Shown: positions 49,201 through 62,300 of the stretch, piece by piece | Position numbering within the stretch: the stretch's first letter is position 1 | Layout: the number at the start of each line of letters is the position of its first letter | Notes under the pieces: model-generated | What the model saw: only the letters and a program-made list of their open reading frames with translations | Told to the model about the DNA's origin: nothing | The model's database searches: none | Assembly: GCA_907165065.1 (NCBI GenBank) | Contig: OU015528.1 | Location: 32,138,515 to 32,202,514, forward strand | Length of the DNA: 64,000 bases | Reading direction: 5' to 3' | DNA from: Caprimulgus europaeus | Taxonomy: Eukaryota > Chordata > Aves > Caprimulgiformes > Caprimulgidae | Translations under genes and position numbers: made by a program

Positions 49201-52200
49201 ACTACTAAGAAGAAAATTAACCCTATCCTAGCAAAAACCAGGACAAGTATGCCTATGATAAACTTTCTGTAAATATTCTAAAAGACATATTTTGGGGAAC
49301 ACCTCCATGTATAAACCTTAGTTTTCAGAAGTAGCTGCTGTTCCTACTTTCTTATTGCTTTTATGCTCTGCTCTACAGACATAAAGAAGGATGCTGAATT
49401 GGTGCTTGACATAAAGATTACTTAGCAACAATGCCATTAGATAGGGTGAGGGTGGCAGGAAGTAAAGAACTTAACAGAGATGACAGAGAAATATTAAAGT
49501 ATTTAACAATGAGAATCTATATCTTCTTGAGGGACCTAAGTGTTTTTTTGATAAATACAGAATTACTTATATGACTGAAGTATTATTAATACAGATATTT
49601 TATTGTAGAGAGATGTAGGAAAAAATTATGCCCTCTTTTTTCTTTTTTCCTGCTATACAACTTAAAGCCTCAGCATTTTAACTGTCTTCAAAAAATCATT
49701 TTATGATTAAGATCCACAGTAAAGCTCAAAATGAAGAGAAAGCACTCCTAATTCAGTAGCCCAAATAAACAAAAAATGACATTTGATAACAGACGTGACC
49801 CCAAGTGGCAGTTTCTTTTCAACAGACATGGTTTAATCTTTGAGCAGCAGGTGCAAAAGTTATCTCGAGGCAGAAGCTACAAACGGACCAATTTTACAGA
49901 TGTTTTACTTGGTGGGAAATGTAGAAGTAATTGTGACATGCAGCTCTTTTTCCTTTTGTCTTCCAACAGTAAATCATACAGGACCCAATGCTTTACCTTG
50001 AAAGATATATATATCTATATTTCTATCCCCCTCCCCCAGATTAGAACATGGTTCAGCATAATATTTGCTCCTTTGGTCAGTGTTTAGTAATTGATATGAA
50101 AATGGATTTTCATTCCGTTCAGTTTCTAATCACTCAAAGGAACACGTTTGTTCTGAATTACCTATCTGGACATCCAGGTGATTGCTACTAAAAGAGAATC
50201 AAATGCATTTAATTCTGCATTCGACCAGTTCTCATGTTTCTGGAAATGTATTCACCACTCCAGGCTTTGCTTGGTTTTGCAAATATGTCATTTAGGGTTT
50301 TCTCCTGCTGGAGGCTGAAAATTGCATTTAAGTTGTGCAGCATTAAGCTAAGAACTTTGAGAAACTGGGCCCTCATTAAGGAAAATGAAAAATTATTTTT
50401 ATTCCCCTGACCTCTGAAGTAGTTAAAATAAATACACTAATTAAAGAAAGATCTGAGCCTCAGACCTTATATAGCTAACAGGGATACAGATTTTCTTCCT
50501 GGTTGATACACCTGTAATACACAATAATATCTTTCTCCAGCAAAGTATATAAGCACACACTTAATGTGAAGCCATAAGAATACTACGACAGGTTTAAAAT
50601 TAAGCAATGTGCTTAAGTGCTTTGTTATATTTAGGCCAGACCTGAATCGACCAAGATGGCTCACACAACCCAACCATGTTCCACAATTCACTGTTCACCC
50701 AGAAGTCTGAAACACCATGGACTGCTGCCAACCTCCTTTGCCTGTCCTGCAGGTACTGCATTACTGCACTACTAGATGAGTCACCTTAAGGAAATGTAAT
50801 TTTGGAGTTGGCTTCTTGAAACAAAACCTCCTTGCATCAGTTTGTGGACAAATCGCTCTGAACAGGAAAAAATTACTCTCATAGGTATTTCTGCCCTTCT
50901 AGTAAATTCCCTGTCCTGAACATTGACTAAAATGGGACATTTCCATTGCAATAAAATAGCTATATTTACAATCTGACCTTGAGGCATGTACAAACTTTTC
51001 CTCCCAGATGATATCACAGCTTCTCAGCTAGATGCCTCAGATTATACACTGCTAAGGTATAATGAAAATTCTCTTTCAGCCTCAGCTGCTGATGCTGTGT
51101 AAATTTAAAAAAAGACAAATCTCACACTGTTCTTGCCCTTTGCTGGGTTCCCAGAATACCACACAGAAAATCAGAGTGGCGAGAGGGCAACAAATGTAAG
51201 CAATGCAAGAAAAGGACCTCAGAGCAATGAGCCTCTGTGGTTTATCCACAACAGCAAACATGGAAGGGAAAACATTTGAAAGGACAACAAACTCGGCCAC
51301 GCACAAGGCTGGCAGATTACAGTAGGTGCTTCTCCATCTGCTCTGCTGCTCCTTGGCAGCACAGGTTTTGAGGGAGAGTGCAACGACACTAGTTCCTGCT
51401 CCCACAGTGCTTCTGTCTGGGCGACACACTTTGATGGGCTCCTGGTGGAGGATAAGGCTGCAGAACTGCATCTTCCCTCTGCCCATACCCATCGTAGCTG
51501 CAGGCAGTGCCACTATTCACAGCAGGACATGGAAGTGACTGCAAAATGCCACCAAATCAGCTTTTGCATGCTGAGTATGAGCTGGTGTAAGTGACGATGT
51601 CAGGTACCAGAAAACAGAAAAAAGCTTAGTTCTTTTTATTGCTAGAGAAAGTCCTGTCTCCAGAAACACTGTAGGAAGGGACTTCAAGGATATTCTCACA
51701 AATCATTGAGAGACAAAATCATCTTTATCTTGTGATATGTGAGCAGCCAATTGTTTCTCTGTATCTCATCCTTACAAATGACACCACTTCTACAACGTAT
51801 TTGTTTCAGGCTCTCTGAAACACTGGCAAGTAACACAAAAATCTTACAAAAATTACTAATTTTGGCCTCTACAAGATGATAACAGAAGAAACCCTGATCC
51901 GGTACCATTATAGCCGAATACAGAGATGAAATTATGCCCTAAAACTGGCAGTACCACTGCGGTAAAAGTGGTAAAAAAACAAGAAAAAGAAAAGGTCACC
52001 ATGACTGTGACAGGCAGGAGATGTTGTTTCTAACGTAAGTAAGAGGACTCAACATTTCAATGCATGAAAAGACTAAGAAGTTTTGGAGAAATATTTTTGT
52101 TTTGGAAATTGCATTCCTCTGTATTAGACTGTAGCAGCGTGGGTTGACTTTCATCACAGAAGTTATTAAAAAATGGCAGTTCCCTCAGTGAGAAATACTG

Positions 52201-55200
52201 GCATCATTAACCCCAGAGAGATAATGAAAAAACAGGAAGCATTTCTTAAGATTGTTTTGAAATTTAAACATATTATTTTCGATATATGTTTTTCTTACTG
52301 GCACATAATGATTTAAAAAGTATTAAAACTAATTGCAGATGTTTTCTTTTAAGAGCCCCTTCCTGCGTACATAAGGCACATGAGTTATATGAGAAACTTG
52401 GCTAGTATTCTTGCTTCTTTTGATACTTTGGTTTGTATTTGCCATTCATATTCATAAATTCACAAATGAGACACCATACTTGGCAGTACTACTTAATTTT
52501 ATACATATTCATTATGAAGAGAAGAGAAACTGTGCTTACCTAGAGGGTTTAAAAATTCTAATGGTGGCTCTGACAAGTTCAAACATACGCTGTCTTGTGT
52601 ACCTCCTAAACTTAGACTATATGCTGCTATTATAGTACATGCCTACTAATCCTAGAATGATATGAATAGCCTAGTAATATCTGTTTAAATAACTTTCACA
52701 CCTATGACTTTGTTAACTAATTTTAGCACACAAACATGTCATTAATGAATTACATCAAGGAGCAAAAACACGTTGAAAGACACTAGAAACCACGTTTCAA
52801 TAGATTATAGTCAGAATATTTGCAATTACAATTAATTCTTTTTTTTCTGTTCAAGTAGTTGTTGACATCCACAAAGCCCTTCAGTGCAGAGCTGAAGAGA
52901 CTGGTCATTGTCTCTCCTTTGGTACCATCACCTCTGTGCAGGACAGCCAGAAAACAGAAAGACCCCAGAGACCCCAGCCCCTTCAGCAGCCTCATCTGCA
53001 GGGTAAAGTGGAAATGGTTGGGGCACAAATGAGCAGGCTCGGTTAACTAAGTTTGGGTAAAACCCACCCTACACAGGACAAGGAGGTATGTAGCTTTCTC
53101 ACACGTTATCAAATTCATACATTCTGGGGATTGAATCTTGACTTCTGTCCTTTTAAAGGTTTCAAATCATAGCACTCCAAGATTTTGAAGGAAGAAGTGG
53201 AAGTTCTGTTGGTGCAAATGGCAAAAGCAATCTTACAGCAGTTTTCCAGTCCGTTACCATGCTATGCCCTTGCTCTCTTTGCAAAAATAAGTAAGAAGAG
53301 GAAACTACAGAGATGGGCTCTAATCAGCAGTTGGACTTGGTACTCCTCTGACAAGATTTTTTGGATAGCAGCCACTTACTGTATGTTAAATATACTTCAG
53401 ATCACTAAAAAAAAATGAAGTAACTTCCAAGTTGATCAAATGTAGAGCTTCTCAGTCTCAGAAGAGTCTTTAATAAAGACCAGCAAGTGTGTTTTCCTGC
53501 TCAGGAGGACCTGAACAGTACAGGTATTACATCTGAGATCTAAGACCTGCAGTCAACTACATAAGGATGACTGGAGAAATCTCTCCTGCAGAGTGGATAA
53601 AAGTCAGGGGATGTTTTTAGATTCTTCTGCTGTGAGAATGTGGATGACAGTGTGTATTGAGTCATTATTACTATTAATTTATTTTGTAAATAGCAAATTT
53701 AAAAGAAAAGAATATATCATATATTAAGAGCCATTCAGCTCCAGCATGCTAGTTAAAGATTAATACAGCCCTTCAGTAAAACATCCACAGAGCAGGAAAA
53801 GATCAAAACATGAGTCAGTTTGTGGCAGCCAACAGAGGCATATCTTGACAGGCAGTGGACTATGTTTATTGTGCAAGTGATGTAGGCTGGCAATGGGCAT
53901 CATCTCCTCCAAGAGGAGAGTCACTGAGTCACTCTACCTTGGTCAATCCTGTGGATGAGTCAGGTTTGCTCCAAGGAAGCAGCAGCCTCTGCAAAGTTAA
54001 AACTCTATTCCATAGATTCATTCATTCCAGTTTAGTTTTAGGCCTCTCTGTTCACCTTGATTCATGAAAGAATAACTGTATTTGTATTTTTTTCATCTTT
54101 GCTGTTACTGACAGTCTCATAATTGAAGGAGGGTGATAGCACATTCTGTAATCCTGAAATGAAGCACTCTTAAGCAAGAATCAACAAAACAACAGCAGTG
54201 CTTCAAAATGCTATGAAATCAAAGCCCTTGTGGCCGGTTTGACAGTGACTCATATTATAATTAGCCAATCTACTAACACAGAAATTTCTAAATTATCAAT
54301 ATGGTCAAGGCATTCCTGAAATGTGGAATCCAGAATAAATAAAATCCATAGCACAGCTACCTAATAAGCTTAAATAGTCCAAGAACTTAAAATAATTTGT
54401 ATTTTTATGACTTCTGAAACACAAACAGTATTGTTCAAGATCACAAGTTCCAATTAAACAAGTGCTTGTAAGTCTACTGGAGACAAGCGTCTCTAGCAGA
54501 AGCATCGCTGAGACCGTGATATGAAGAAAGCTGGGTGTGCTGACATAAAGGGAGACATAATTGGCTCCGAAGGAATTACTAATTTAGAGTTGTGACAAGG
54601 AATGAAAATGCAAATGATCAAGCAAAAAGAAAAACAACCCGGACGGATTTTCAGAAGACGTAGTAATGAAGGAAAAAATCTTTTGTCCTCTAAACTGAGT
54701 TCATTTAGCATGAAAATAATACAATGATTAAAATATTTGATTTAAATTTCTGGATCATATTTCAAATAAGATTTTATCGGAACGATTTTTTATTTTTGAG
54801 TGTTTGTGGCATGTATTTGAAAAGTTTTAATCACAGACACTGCAAAAAGCTGTGCAGTTTTCAGCAAACAGAAGGGAGATTTCTTTCAGCTTTTTTTTTT
54901 TTTTTCTTTTAATTAAAAGACTGTTACATTTTTTTTCAAGATATTATGTTTCCTGAAACTTAATCTTATGTTGAGGGTGCTAGTGGAGCTCTGTTCTTTA
55001 AGAGAGGTAATTTCAGCCCATTTGACAGTTGCTCCAGTCCATTACTTAACCAGATGCATATATTATTTTCAGCACTGTTTTCCTCATAAAGGTCTTTTTA
55101 AAGCTGATTGAATCAGACACCCAAACAGTTTTCTTTGCTTTACAGAAGCAGATTATCTGGGTTAGGAAGCCCAGTCATTTCATAGCTGTGAATATTGTGT

Positions 55201-58200
55201 ATTCTTCTTGGTAAGTCTGTAGAAATCTCTCCCAGATGAGACCAACAGTATGTTGTATTGTCCAGAAATTAAACAGTCTTAAGTGAGAATCAGTAGAGTA
55301 GCATCAACTGCTTTTAGAAAGATGTTCTGGGATTCTTACTTGTGATAGTTTAACTAGGACATAACTTGCACATGCACAATTTTTCAGCTTTAGGAAAAAA
55401 GTAAAACTTAAAAGTTTGGCCTAAGAAGTGAAAGGCAGCTGATGATTTGCACAGTTCCAAATGTGCCCTACTTTGGAAATCGCTATCATTTGCTATGAAA
55501 TGTCAGCTAACTTTAAAAATAAGGAAAACAGAAAATAAGGGGGAAACTCCCCCACCCTTAAGAGCATTGCTATGATTAAGATACCAAAGCCAAGTTTTTA
55601 ATTCTACAGCTAACTCATCTTCATCTCTTGGAACATAACATTTTATACAATGCAATACAGTGTTAACCTTAATGCCCTGAAACACACATTTACCTGTATG
55701 ACTGTTCTAGTGTAGGTTTATGCTGCTTTTTCAATTTGTTTGCTTTAAGTTAAAGATTGCCATACCATTCATTTTTGTTTCTTTTATATTTAAATCTAGA
55801 TCACTTCTCTGACACCATCTGTGGTTCGCTAAAATAATCAGCCAATAAATATGTAAAGATTTCCTTTCTAGGCATCTTTTTAAAAGCTGAAAGTTCAGGT
55901 GTACAAAGTCAGTCATGGATCTAAGTGATAAACCACAACTGTAAGGTTCTCTGGCTCAAATATCTGCTTGCAGCAGTGAGCAGCTTTTGACTTAGAACAG
56001 CAATTTTTCTTTTACTTTCCCAAAACCAGCTGTAAAAAACGATAACCAGCTTTAAACTTGTCATCCTAAAGGATTCCCTTTGAGCTGAATAAAGCTGTGT
56101 GGCATAGCTCTTTCCATGCTGACAGAACGAAGATGCAGCACATTCCCAACGTCCTCTGCTAATCAGTGGGCTCACAACTCCCGTATGAAGTGAAAGGGCA
56201 AATTGGTGAGGGTTCAAATTCTAGGGCTGTGAATGCACCTCTAAACTAACTCCACTCTTCTCTCATCTTCTGCATTTGGGGAATATTTTTGCAAGTGTAA
56301 AGCAAGATAAATCCTTTCAGGTTTCAGCATTTAATTAAGCTTTCAGCTATCTTTGTGAATGAACCAGGAGCATCTAATATGCATGTCTACAGGGAACAGA
56401 TCAGGAGTACCACTCCATCTGTGAACTTGTTTGCTATCAGCTGGAAAAAATCTCTTTTCAATTAGCCTCTCTCTGTGTCTAACTTCCACTGGAACATTGC
56501 ATCTACTATAGCTGAATCCTAATTGTAATAAATGTGCTTGAACAAAAAATACTTTTACTTCCTCCATGATGGCCTGTGTTTCTGGTAGGAATAAGAAATC
56601 AGGCTTAAGCAGCAGCAGGCTGAGCTGGCTGAGGTATAGAAACCAGCAGGGGAAGGATGAAGTTAAAGGATTTAAAAATAATTAAACTTAAAAGCGTTCA
56701 AGGTTGTATAGGAGACCAGACCATAACTGTTCTGTAACTGCTCATTTTTTTTTTCCTCATACATTCTCTTATAATAAGTGAATGTATATAGGATTCCCAA
56801 ACTGAAAATATAGCTTGGTTTACTGTCTAATTGGAAATGTTAAGGATTTAAAAAGTTAAATCCCAACTTGAGTGGATCTGCTTACAGGGACTGCTGGCAA
56901 TGCTTTGCTCCACAACAGCAACCAACATAAAGACCTTACCTACCACAGAGAATTTTCTATCATCTAGTTGGTGTAACGTGCTTATCCAATAGAATGCATC
57001 ATGGCAACCATGTGGGCAGAACATTTTTGGAACAGATGATCTTTCACCACCCCATAACCACTCGATCCCCATTTAGTACCAAAGTCATGAATATAAATGA
57101 AGACCAGGCCTTTTCCTGCAGTATGTTAGAACTGGTAACATGACACTAACATCTCAGAAACAAATTGTTCTTGAGAACGGTAAGATGCTCCAAAGTCACA
57201 GTCACTAAAATGATTTGGAATACTGCTAATGTTCACATGGCAAAATATGAATCAATGTGCCAAATGTAAAACATTTGTAGTTCAACTTCTTGTGTCTCAG
57301 TACTTAAAAAAGGAGCTACACCATTTTCAGCTGTCAGAACCAAGTCAAAACCGAGTCTGTCTTCACCCATATTGTTCCAGCTGGCTTATTTGAATAGCCA
57401 ACACAAGTGTTCAAGCAAAATGAAGAAAAAATTTCCCTCTCTAAAGGTAACTTCAAAACTAAGTATTCCCAAATCAAAGCAGCAAATGGCCTATCTGAAA
57501 ATCAGTTAGCATTCGGCCGGCTCTCCTTCTGAATGCTTCCCCTCCCTGCAGCTCCTCTACCCACACTGATGTACCCCCATTTCTCCCTGGGATACCCACC
57601 CCGCTCCTGACGACTCGCATCCTCCTTACTCCATCCTTACATCACACCCCACCGCAATGCCACTAATCCAACACCATGCTGCCCACTTCCTTCTTACCTC
57701 GTACATCAATTTTCCACACAGTGGCAACCTACCAGAGCTGCTCTGGGGAACGAGACCAGTACATATGAAGCTCTCTCTCCAACACAGCTGCCAGACAATT
57801 AACAGCATGATTATCTTCCAAAATAGCTGCTGGTACGCTATGGCTGGGTGACAGGCCATGGTGGTGACATACGATTTCTCTCTATCAAATAAAGAGCACG
57901 TGCTTTCCATCAGCTGCTGTGCAAGGCTGCCTGTAAGCTGCATCTAATAAATGCCTATTTTAAAGGAATTTTCTTTCTAGTTCAAATCTTTTAATATACA
58001 TAGAGGGATCAAAAAGCATTTCTTTAAGAGTTTTGCTCTACACACATGTAACTGAGAAGTATTAAGGCTACTTAATATTCTTGTATTTTATTACAAACCT
58101 TAAGGAAGATGTAACATGGAAATATTTCCCCAGTTCTCCTACTGCTCTGTATCATCTACTCATGCATAGACAGATCACGGGTTGGGCCTAGGAAAGTAAT

Positions 58201-58374
58201 GAGATTGACATGAACAGTAATGAGGTACATTAAAAAATTCTCTACAATGTACCCTTTGACTTCCCAGACCTGTGAAAGCACTCACATCACATTTTCAAGC
58301 TGCCTTCTGCAAACCATGGAAGCGTGCCTTTATTTACCAAGAAAATTAACTTTCACATCACTACTTTAGGCTCC
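46275..58374. other. Long intergenic stretch, no convincing gene
   Basis: About 12 kb of AT-rich sequence. I see no clear CR1 or LTR copy, which is notable against the repeat-dense left half. Open frames of 60-143 residues occur (the largest is minus 51,513-51,082) without recognisable domains. Simple sequence is limited to a T run at 54,891-54,905, a TATA-rich patch near 50,005-50,022 and a T run near 56,744. Confidence 0.5.
54891..54905 (+). repeat. Poly-T run
   Basis: Fifteen T residues are followed by 'cttttaattaaaag'. I see no SINE or processed-pseudogene body attached on either side. Confidence 0.9.
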
Positions 58375-58392
58375 CATCAGACGTTTTTCAGA

Positions 58393-58402
58393 GCATGCGC
58401 AG
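58393..58402. promoter_or_regulatory. NRF1-like site
   Basis: GCATGCGCAG matches the half-site logic of the NRF1 element (TGCGCATGCGC). It lies at the left edge of the island, about 900 bases upstream of the CAND1 ATG. Confidence 0.5.
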
Positions 58403-58776
58403 CTACAACGAGAGCCATTGCACACGTACAAGGGCCTGGAACAGAGGCTGCAGCCTCTGTTACACCACGACAGGCCGTGGGTTTGTAACGGCCACAGTAC
58501 AACACGCATCGTGTCTGGTGCCCCACGCTGGGCACTGACGGGTGCTCAGAGCCTTGGTGATCACTTTCCACGTGGCCAGCACCTTGCCTGGAGCAGAAGT
58601 TTATTTACAACCGCGCCGCAGCGGCTCTCTCTCACGGTGAGCCCAGCCCTGCCAACCCTGCCCTCAGCGACGGCAGCGGCCACCACATCGCTCCCCGCAG
58701 CGGCTCGGCCCCCCGCCAAACCCAGGCTCCATGTCCCAGTGGGCCACGCGCCGCGGAGGCCTGGCCGTGCCCCTGA

Positions 58777-58788
58777 ACTACACGTCCC
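58777..58788 (+). promoter_or_regulatory. ZNF143/THAP11-type site (ACTACANNTCCC)
   Basis: ACTACACGTCCC is an exact match to the ACTACANNTCCC consensus found at many CpG-island promoters. It lies about 500 bases upstream of the CAND1 start codon. Confidence 0.7.
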
Positions 58789-58825
58789 GACGGGCACCGA
58801 CAGCGGTCCCGGGCGCGATGCGCGA

Positions 58826-58845
58826 TGCACGCTGGGAAGCGTGGT
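58826..58845 (-). promoter_or_regulatory. Second ZNF143-type site (SBS2-like), opposite orientation
   Basis: TGCACGCTGGGAAGCGTGGT resembles the reverse complement of the long ZNF143 element (consensus near TGCATGCTGGGARTTGTAGT). It is 38 bases from the first site and in the opposite direction, so the two form an inverted pair. Confidence 0.55.
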
Positions 58846-58954
58846 CCGCAGCGGCCCAGTCGCCACCGCCGCCACCACCTCTCCCCCCCCGCTCCCGCCT
58901 CTCTCCAGCGGCGGCCTAAACTTCCCGCGCACGCTCTGCGCCACGTACGCTCTG

Positions 58955-58999
58955 GCGTCACGCGGCCGCGGGCACCTCCCGCCCGCTGGCAGAGCCAAT
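58955..58999 (+). promoter_or_regulatory. CAND1: CRE-like half-site and CCAAT box
   Basis: GCGTCACG at 58955-58962 is a CRE-like half-site, and GAGCCAATCAGG carries a CCAAT box (58995-58999) in the strong NF-Y context. They lie about 290-335 bases upstream of the CAND1 start codon, which suits a proximal promoter. Confidence 0.6.
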
Positions 59000-59289
59000 C
59001 AGGGGCGCCGGCAGCGCGAGGGGACCCCGCTCGACCTTTGACCCGGCGCCGAGCGCGAGTGGCTGCCCGCCCGCCTCCCCGCCCCTCCCGCCGTGTCAGC
59101 CGCAGCCGCAGGAGGCGGCGGAGCGCCCGCCTTCTCCCGCCGCCCTCGGCCCCGCCGCCGGCCCCGGCTCGCCCCGTCGAGCGCCGTCCACAGCAGCAGG
59201 CGAAGTGGAGCCGGCGAGCCCGGGAAGACGCCGCCTCCTCCTTTTCTCCTCCTCCTCCTTTCCCTCCCCCCCCGGCCGCGTCCGTCAAC

Positions 59290-59357
59290 ATGGCGAGCGC
59301 CTCGTACCACATCTCCAACCTGCTGGAGAAAATGACATCCAGCGACAAGGACTTCAG
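59290..59357 (+). CDS. CAND1: CAND1 coding exon 1
   Basis: The frame from the ATG at 59290 reads MASASYHISNLLEKMTSS and then DKDF plus the first two bases of an Arg codon, ending at donor CAG|GTGGGA (GT at 59358-59359). This is the N-terminus of cullin-associated NEDD8-dissociated protein 1 (CAND1/TIP120A), a HEAT-repeat protein of about 1,230 residues. It binds unneddylated cullin-RBX1 and exchanges substrate-receptor modules on SCF-type ubiquitin ligases in cytoplasm and nucleus. The start is fixed by the family N-terminus; the context is CAACATGG, with a purine at +4 and A at -3. The exon holds the first part of the N-terminal HEAT helices. It is set in a CpG-island promoter, as expected for a broadly expressed gene. 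Confidence 0.97.
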
Positions 59358-62300
59358 GTGGGAGCCGCCGCCGCCCCCTCCGCGCCTTCCGCCCCCCGCC
59401 TGGCCCCCGCCCTGCCGCGCCCGCCGGCCCCGCACCGCCCTGCCCCCATGGCCGCCTCCGCGCCGGCCCCGGGCCTGGCGCCGCGGCTGTCAGGGCGGCG
59501 GCAGGTGCCGGGCGGCGGGGAGGCCTGCGGGGCCCAGCGGGGCCCAGGGGGGCCCGGTGCGGTGAGCCCGGGCTGTTCCCGCCTCGCTGCCTCTCGAGCT
59601 GGGAGAGGGCCCCCTTCCCCGGGCCTGCCCTGCGGGGCTGGGCGCGAATCTGCTGCTGCCCCGGGAAGAAGGTTGCCGGGAGGGAAGCGCCTGTTCTCGC
59701 TGCCCGTGAAGGACGGGGCACGGCAGTGCCTGGAGAGCCGCGGCCTCCACGCGTCGTGGGCAGAGATCCCAGGCAGCCGGGAGGGGCTGAGGCGGAGAGG
59801 CCGGCAGGTTTGCTGACCTGCGTGGGGCTGGGTGAGGGAGGAGGTCAGCGGTTCAATTTCCGTCCCCGCAGATGATCAAAAGCTGAATGGACAAAGCCCT
59901 GCGCAGCCTGCTGTAGCTGACCCTGCTTTGGGCGGGGGGGGGTGGCTGAGATGACCTCCCCGGGTCCTTTCCCAACCTCAGAAAATGCAGATCCTGTGAT
60001 TTTTGTGGATAGGAGCGAGGAGGGCCATGCAGCACGGGGGGCTTGAACATCCTAAGCTCCTGGATGCTTCCTGGATGCTGCATCGTGTAGACAGAGGAGT
60101 TTTGTGCTCCTTGCATAATTTGGTGCTGCCTCTAAAAAGTCTGTGCATCCAGAGAGGGAAATCCCCTTAAGTCTTATGGGGACAGGACTGGTGTATGTAA
60201 TTTTGAGCTTAGGATCTGTTGCAAGAGCACTGCTTTTTATTGGATCATTTGTTTGCTTTGTAATAAATTAATAGCAGGTAAAATGGAAACATTTGAGTAT
60301 CAGAAAATGAAATGGTATAACTAAGCTATTAAAAAAACACAGCAGAGATTATACAGTTACACATGCAAAGTTCTAGCAAAACATTAGGTTAAGAATAATT
60401 ACATTTCTTTGTATTGTGTGCCACCAGAAATTCACATTTGAAGCCTTCATTTGTTAAAAAGGGTACATCAATACAGACAGGGAAAAGGCATAAAATACGC
60501 TTGGGTTTTGTTGCAGCATTACGGTGCTTAGTTTATAGTTAAAGAACATGTTGACATCCGAACAAGTCTCTTGATAATATATTAAAATCTAAAGGATAAC
60601 AGAGGTGATGATTAGGTAACTAGAAAGTTGGATTTTGAATAAGCTTGTATGCTTTTGACAAGCTATTGTAGCACTGAACACTGATGCGATGAATTAGGAA
60701 AAAATATCGATTAATCTAAAAAGACACGGTCCAGAATTGGCTGATTTATTTAATTGTACTCAAAATAGATTAAAACATTTTTCTTCTAAATGTTACTGAA
60801 GATTTTCTCACTTTGATCATACTAACTTGTTTCTGTGATTAAGTGAGCTTTTCATTTTGCGCTTAGGATGACTTAGAAAAAATTCTAATGGATTTGCGAC
60901 TAAATACTGATTTTGATGAGTTCAAAACTTTCTGCATAAAAGGAGTAGGTCACACCTGTCAAATGCAGTTGTAGCAAGTGCTTTTTTCCCCAGCTACACA
61001 GAGTTAAAGCTTGTTTTGTAGTGTCTTTAGGAGAGCACACTTTAGAAGTTACTTGTTCTAGGAGGCTTGAACAACTTTGGAATTCTTGAATATTAAATTT
61101 TGTTTTCTTAGCATAGATTAAAATCTGACTTTACAAACCAGAAAAATGAGTGATGGCAGACCTTTACAAACTGGCTGTTATGCAATAACACATTTTATGA
61201 AACTCTATGTGTATTGTGTATTTGCATAATGGATAAAATAATATTTAGTACTAGTAAGTGCATTTATTCTTAGATAACTAGATTGTCCCTCTTTAAATAT
61301 ATTTTAACTTGTTGAGATCAGGGAGCTGAGTATAAACTACAGTTCAAGTAACCACTTTACTGTAAAGTTTAATCCTCCATTTTTTGGATAAGCGGACTTA
61401 TCCGATGGAAATGTTTGTGACCTTAGTGTCCAGAAACTCGGACTCAAATTCTAAAATGGCCAGTAATGTAAGGTGCAGGTTTCCTGTGTGACTGTGGGAG
61501 AAGTGGTGTCCTCAGTGGAGGAGAATGACTACTTTGAGTGCAAGGTATGATGAGCTACTGACATGCTGCTGCTTTGCACCAGGTTTGGTGCGCCTGAGGA
61601 GGAAGCAGTTGTGATAAAGGCCACATCGAAACTACTCAAAACTGTGTTTCTGAATACCAGCTACTTTAAGTTGCCAGGCCTCCCTGCACCATTATGGGCT
61701 TTTCTTTCTTCTTTTTTTTTTTTTTTTTAAATAGAGGAGTCTGCCAGGAGGACTTCTCACTTGTAGTTGAGTGTGGAAGCTGCTGCTGAACTGAGGATGC
61801 ACAACCTCTGTTTAACTTATGAAATTGTCACAAGTAGGTAATTGGGTGCATGTGAACTCATAAGGCTCAGAAATAGGAGCTATTGACCAAGGAAGTGAGA
61901 GGAGGCTATAAAGAAGGTTTAAGAAAATGAGGCAAATAGAGCAGTAACATGGAGACAGGTTTTAAATGTTCTATCACTGTGTGACTTCATGTATATCCTT
62001 ATTCCCATGCTATCCGTCCTTTCCCTTTACTTACTAAGTAGCTTTTTTCCTTGCTCTGCTTAAAAGCTGGTGCCATTCACATTCATCATCTCTTTAAGCA
62101 CACATCTGGTTCCTGTCACATTTCAGGCTTGCTTCAGTGGGACTGTTGGAGTGAATGACAAATGAGTGAGGTCTTATCTTGGAAACACCTTGAGACTATT
62201 AGACTGGAAATACTGTATTAAAAGACAGGACAAGTGGGGGTCCATTATGTGAGGGCAAACTTCTGGTATTTGTGATGCATATTAAGATTATGCAGAGTCT

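Larger units (their letters stand above)
58375..59830. promoter_or_regulatory. CAND1: CpG island and CAND1 promoter region
   Basis: GC content and CpG density rise at about 58,375, peak around the CAND1 start codon and fall away by about 59,830 inside intron 1. I see no TATA box. The core has ZNF143-type, NRF1-type, CRE-like and CCAAT sites (listed separately), typical of a housekeeping promoter. The transcription start probably lies between about 58,950 and 59,250. The many open frames on both strands here are composition artefacts. Confidence 0.88.

Noticed and set aside
58418-59816. Open frames of 200-267 residues on both strands around CAND1 exon 1
   Set aside because: Same cause: a CpG-island composition effect. 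The only supported coding is MASASYHIS... with its donor.
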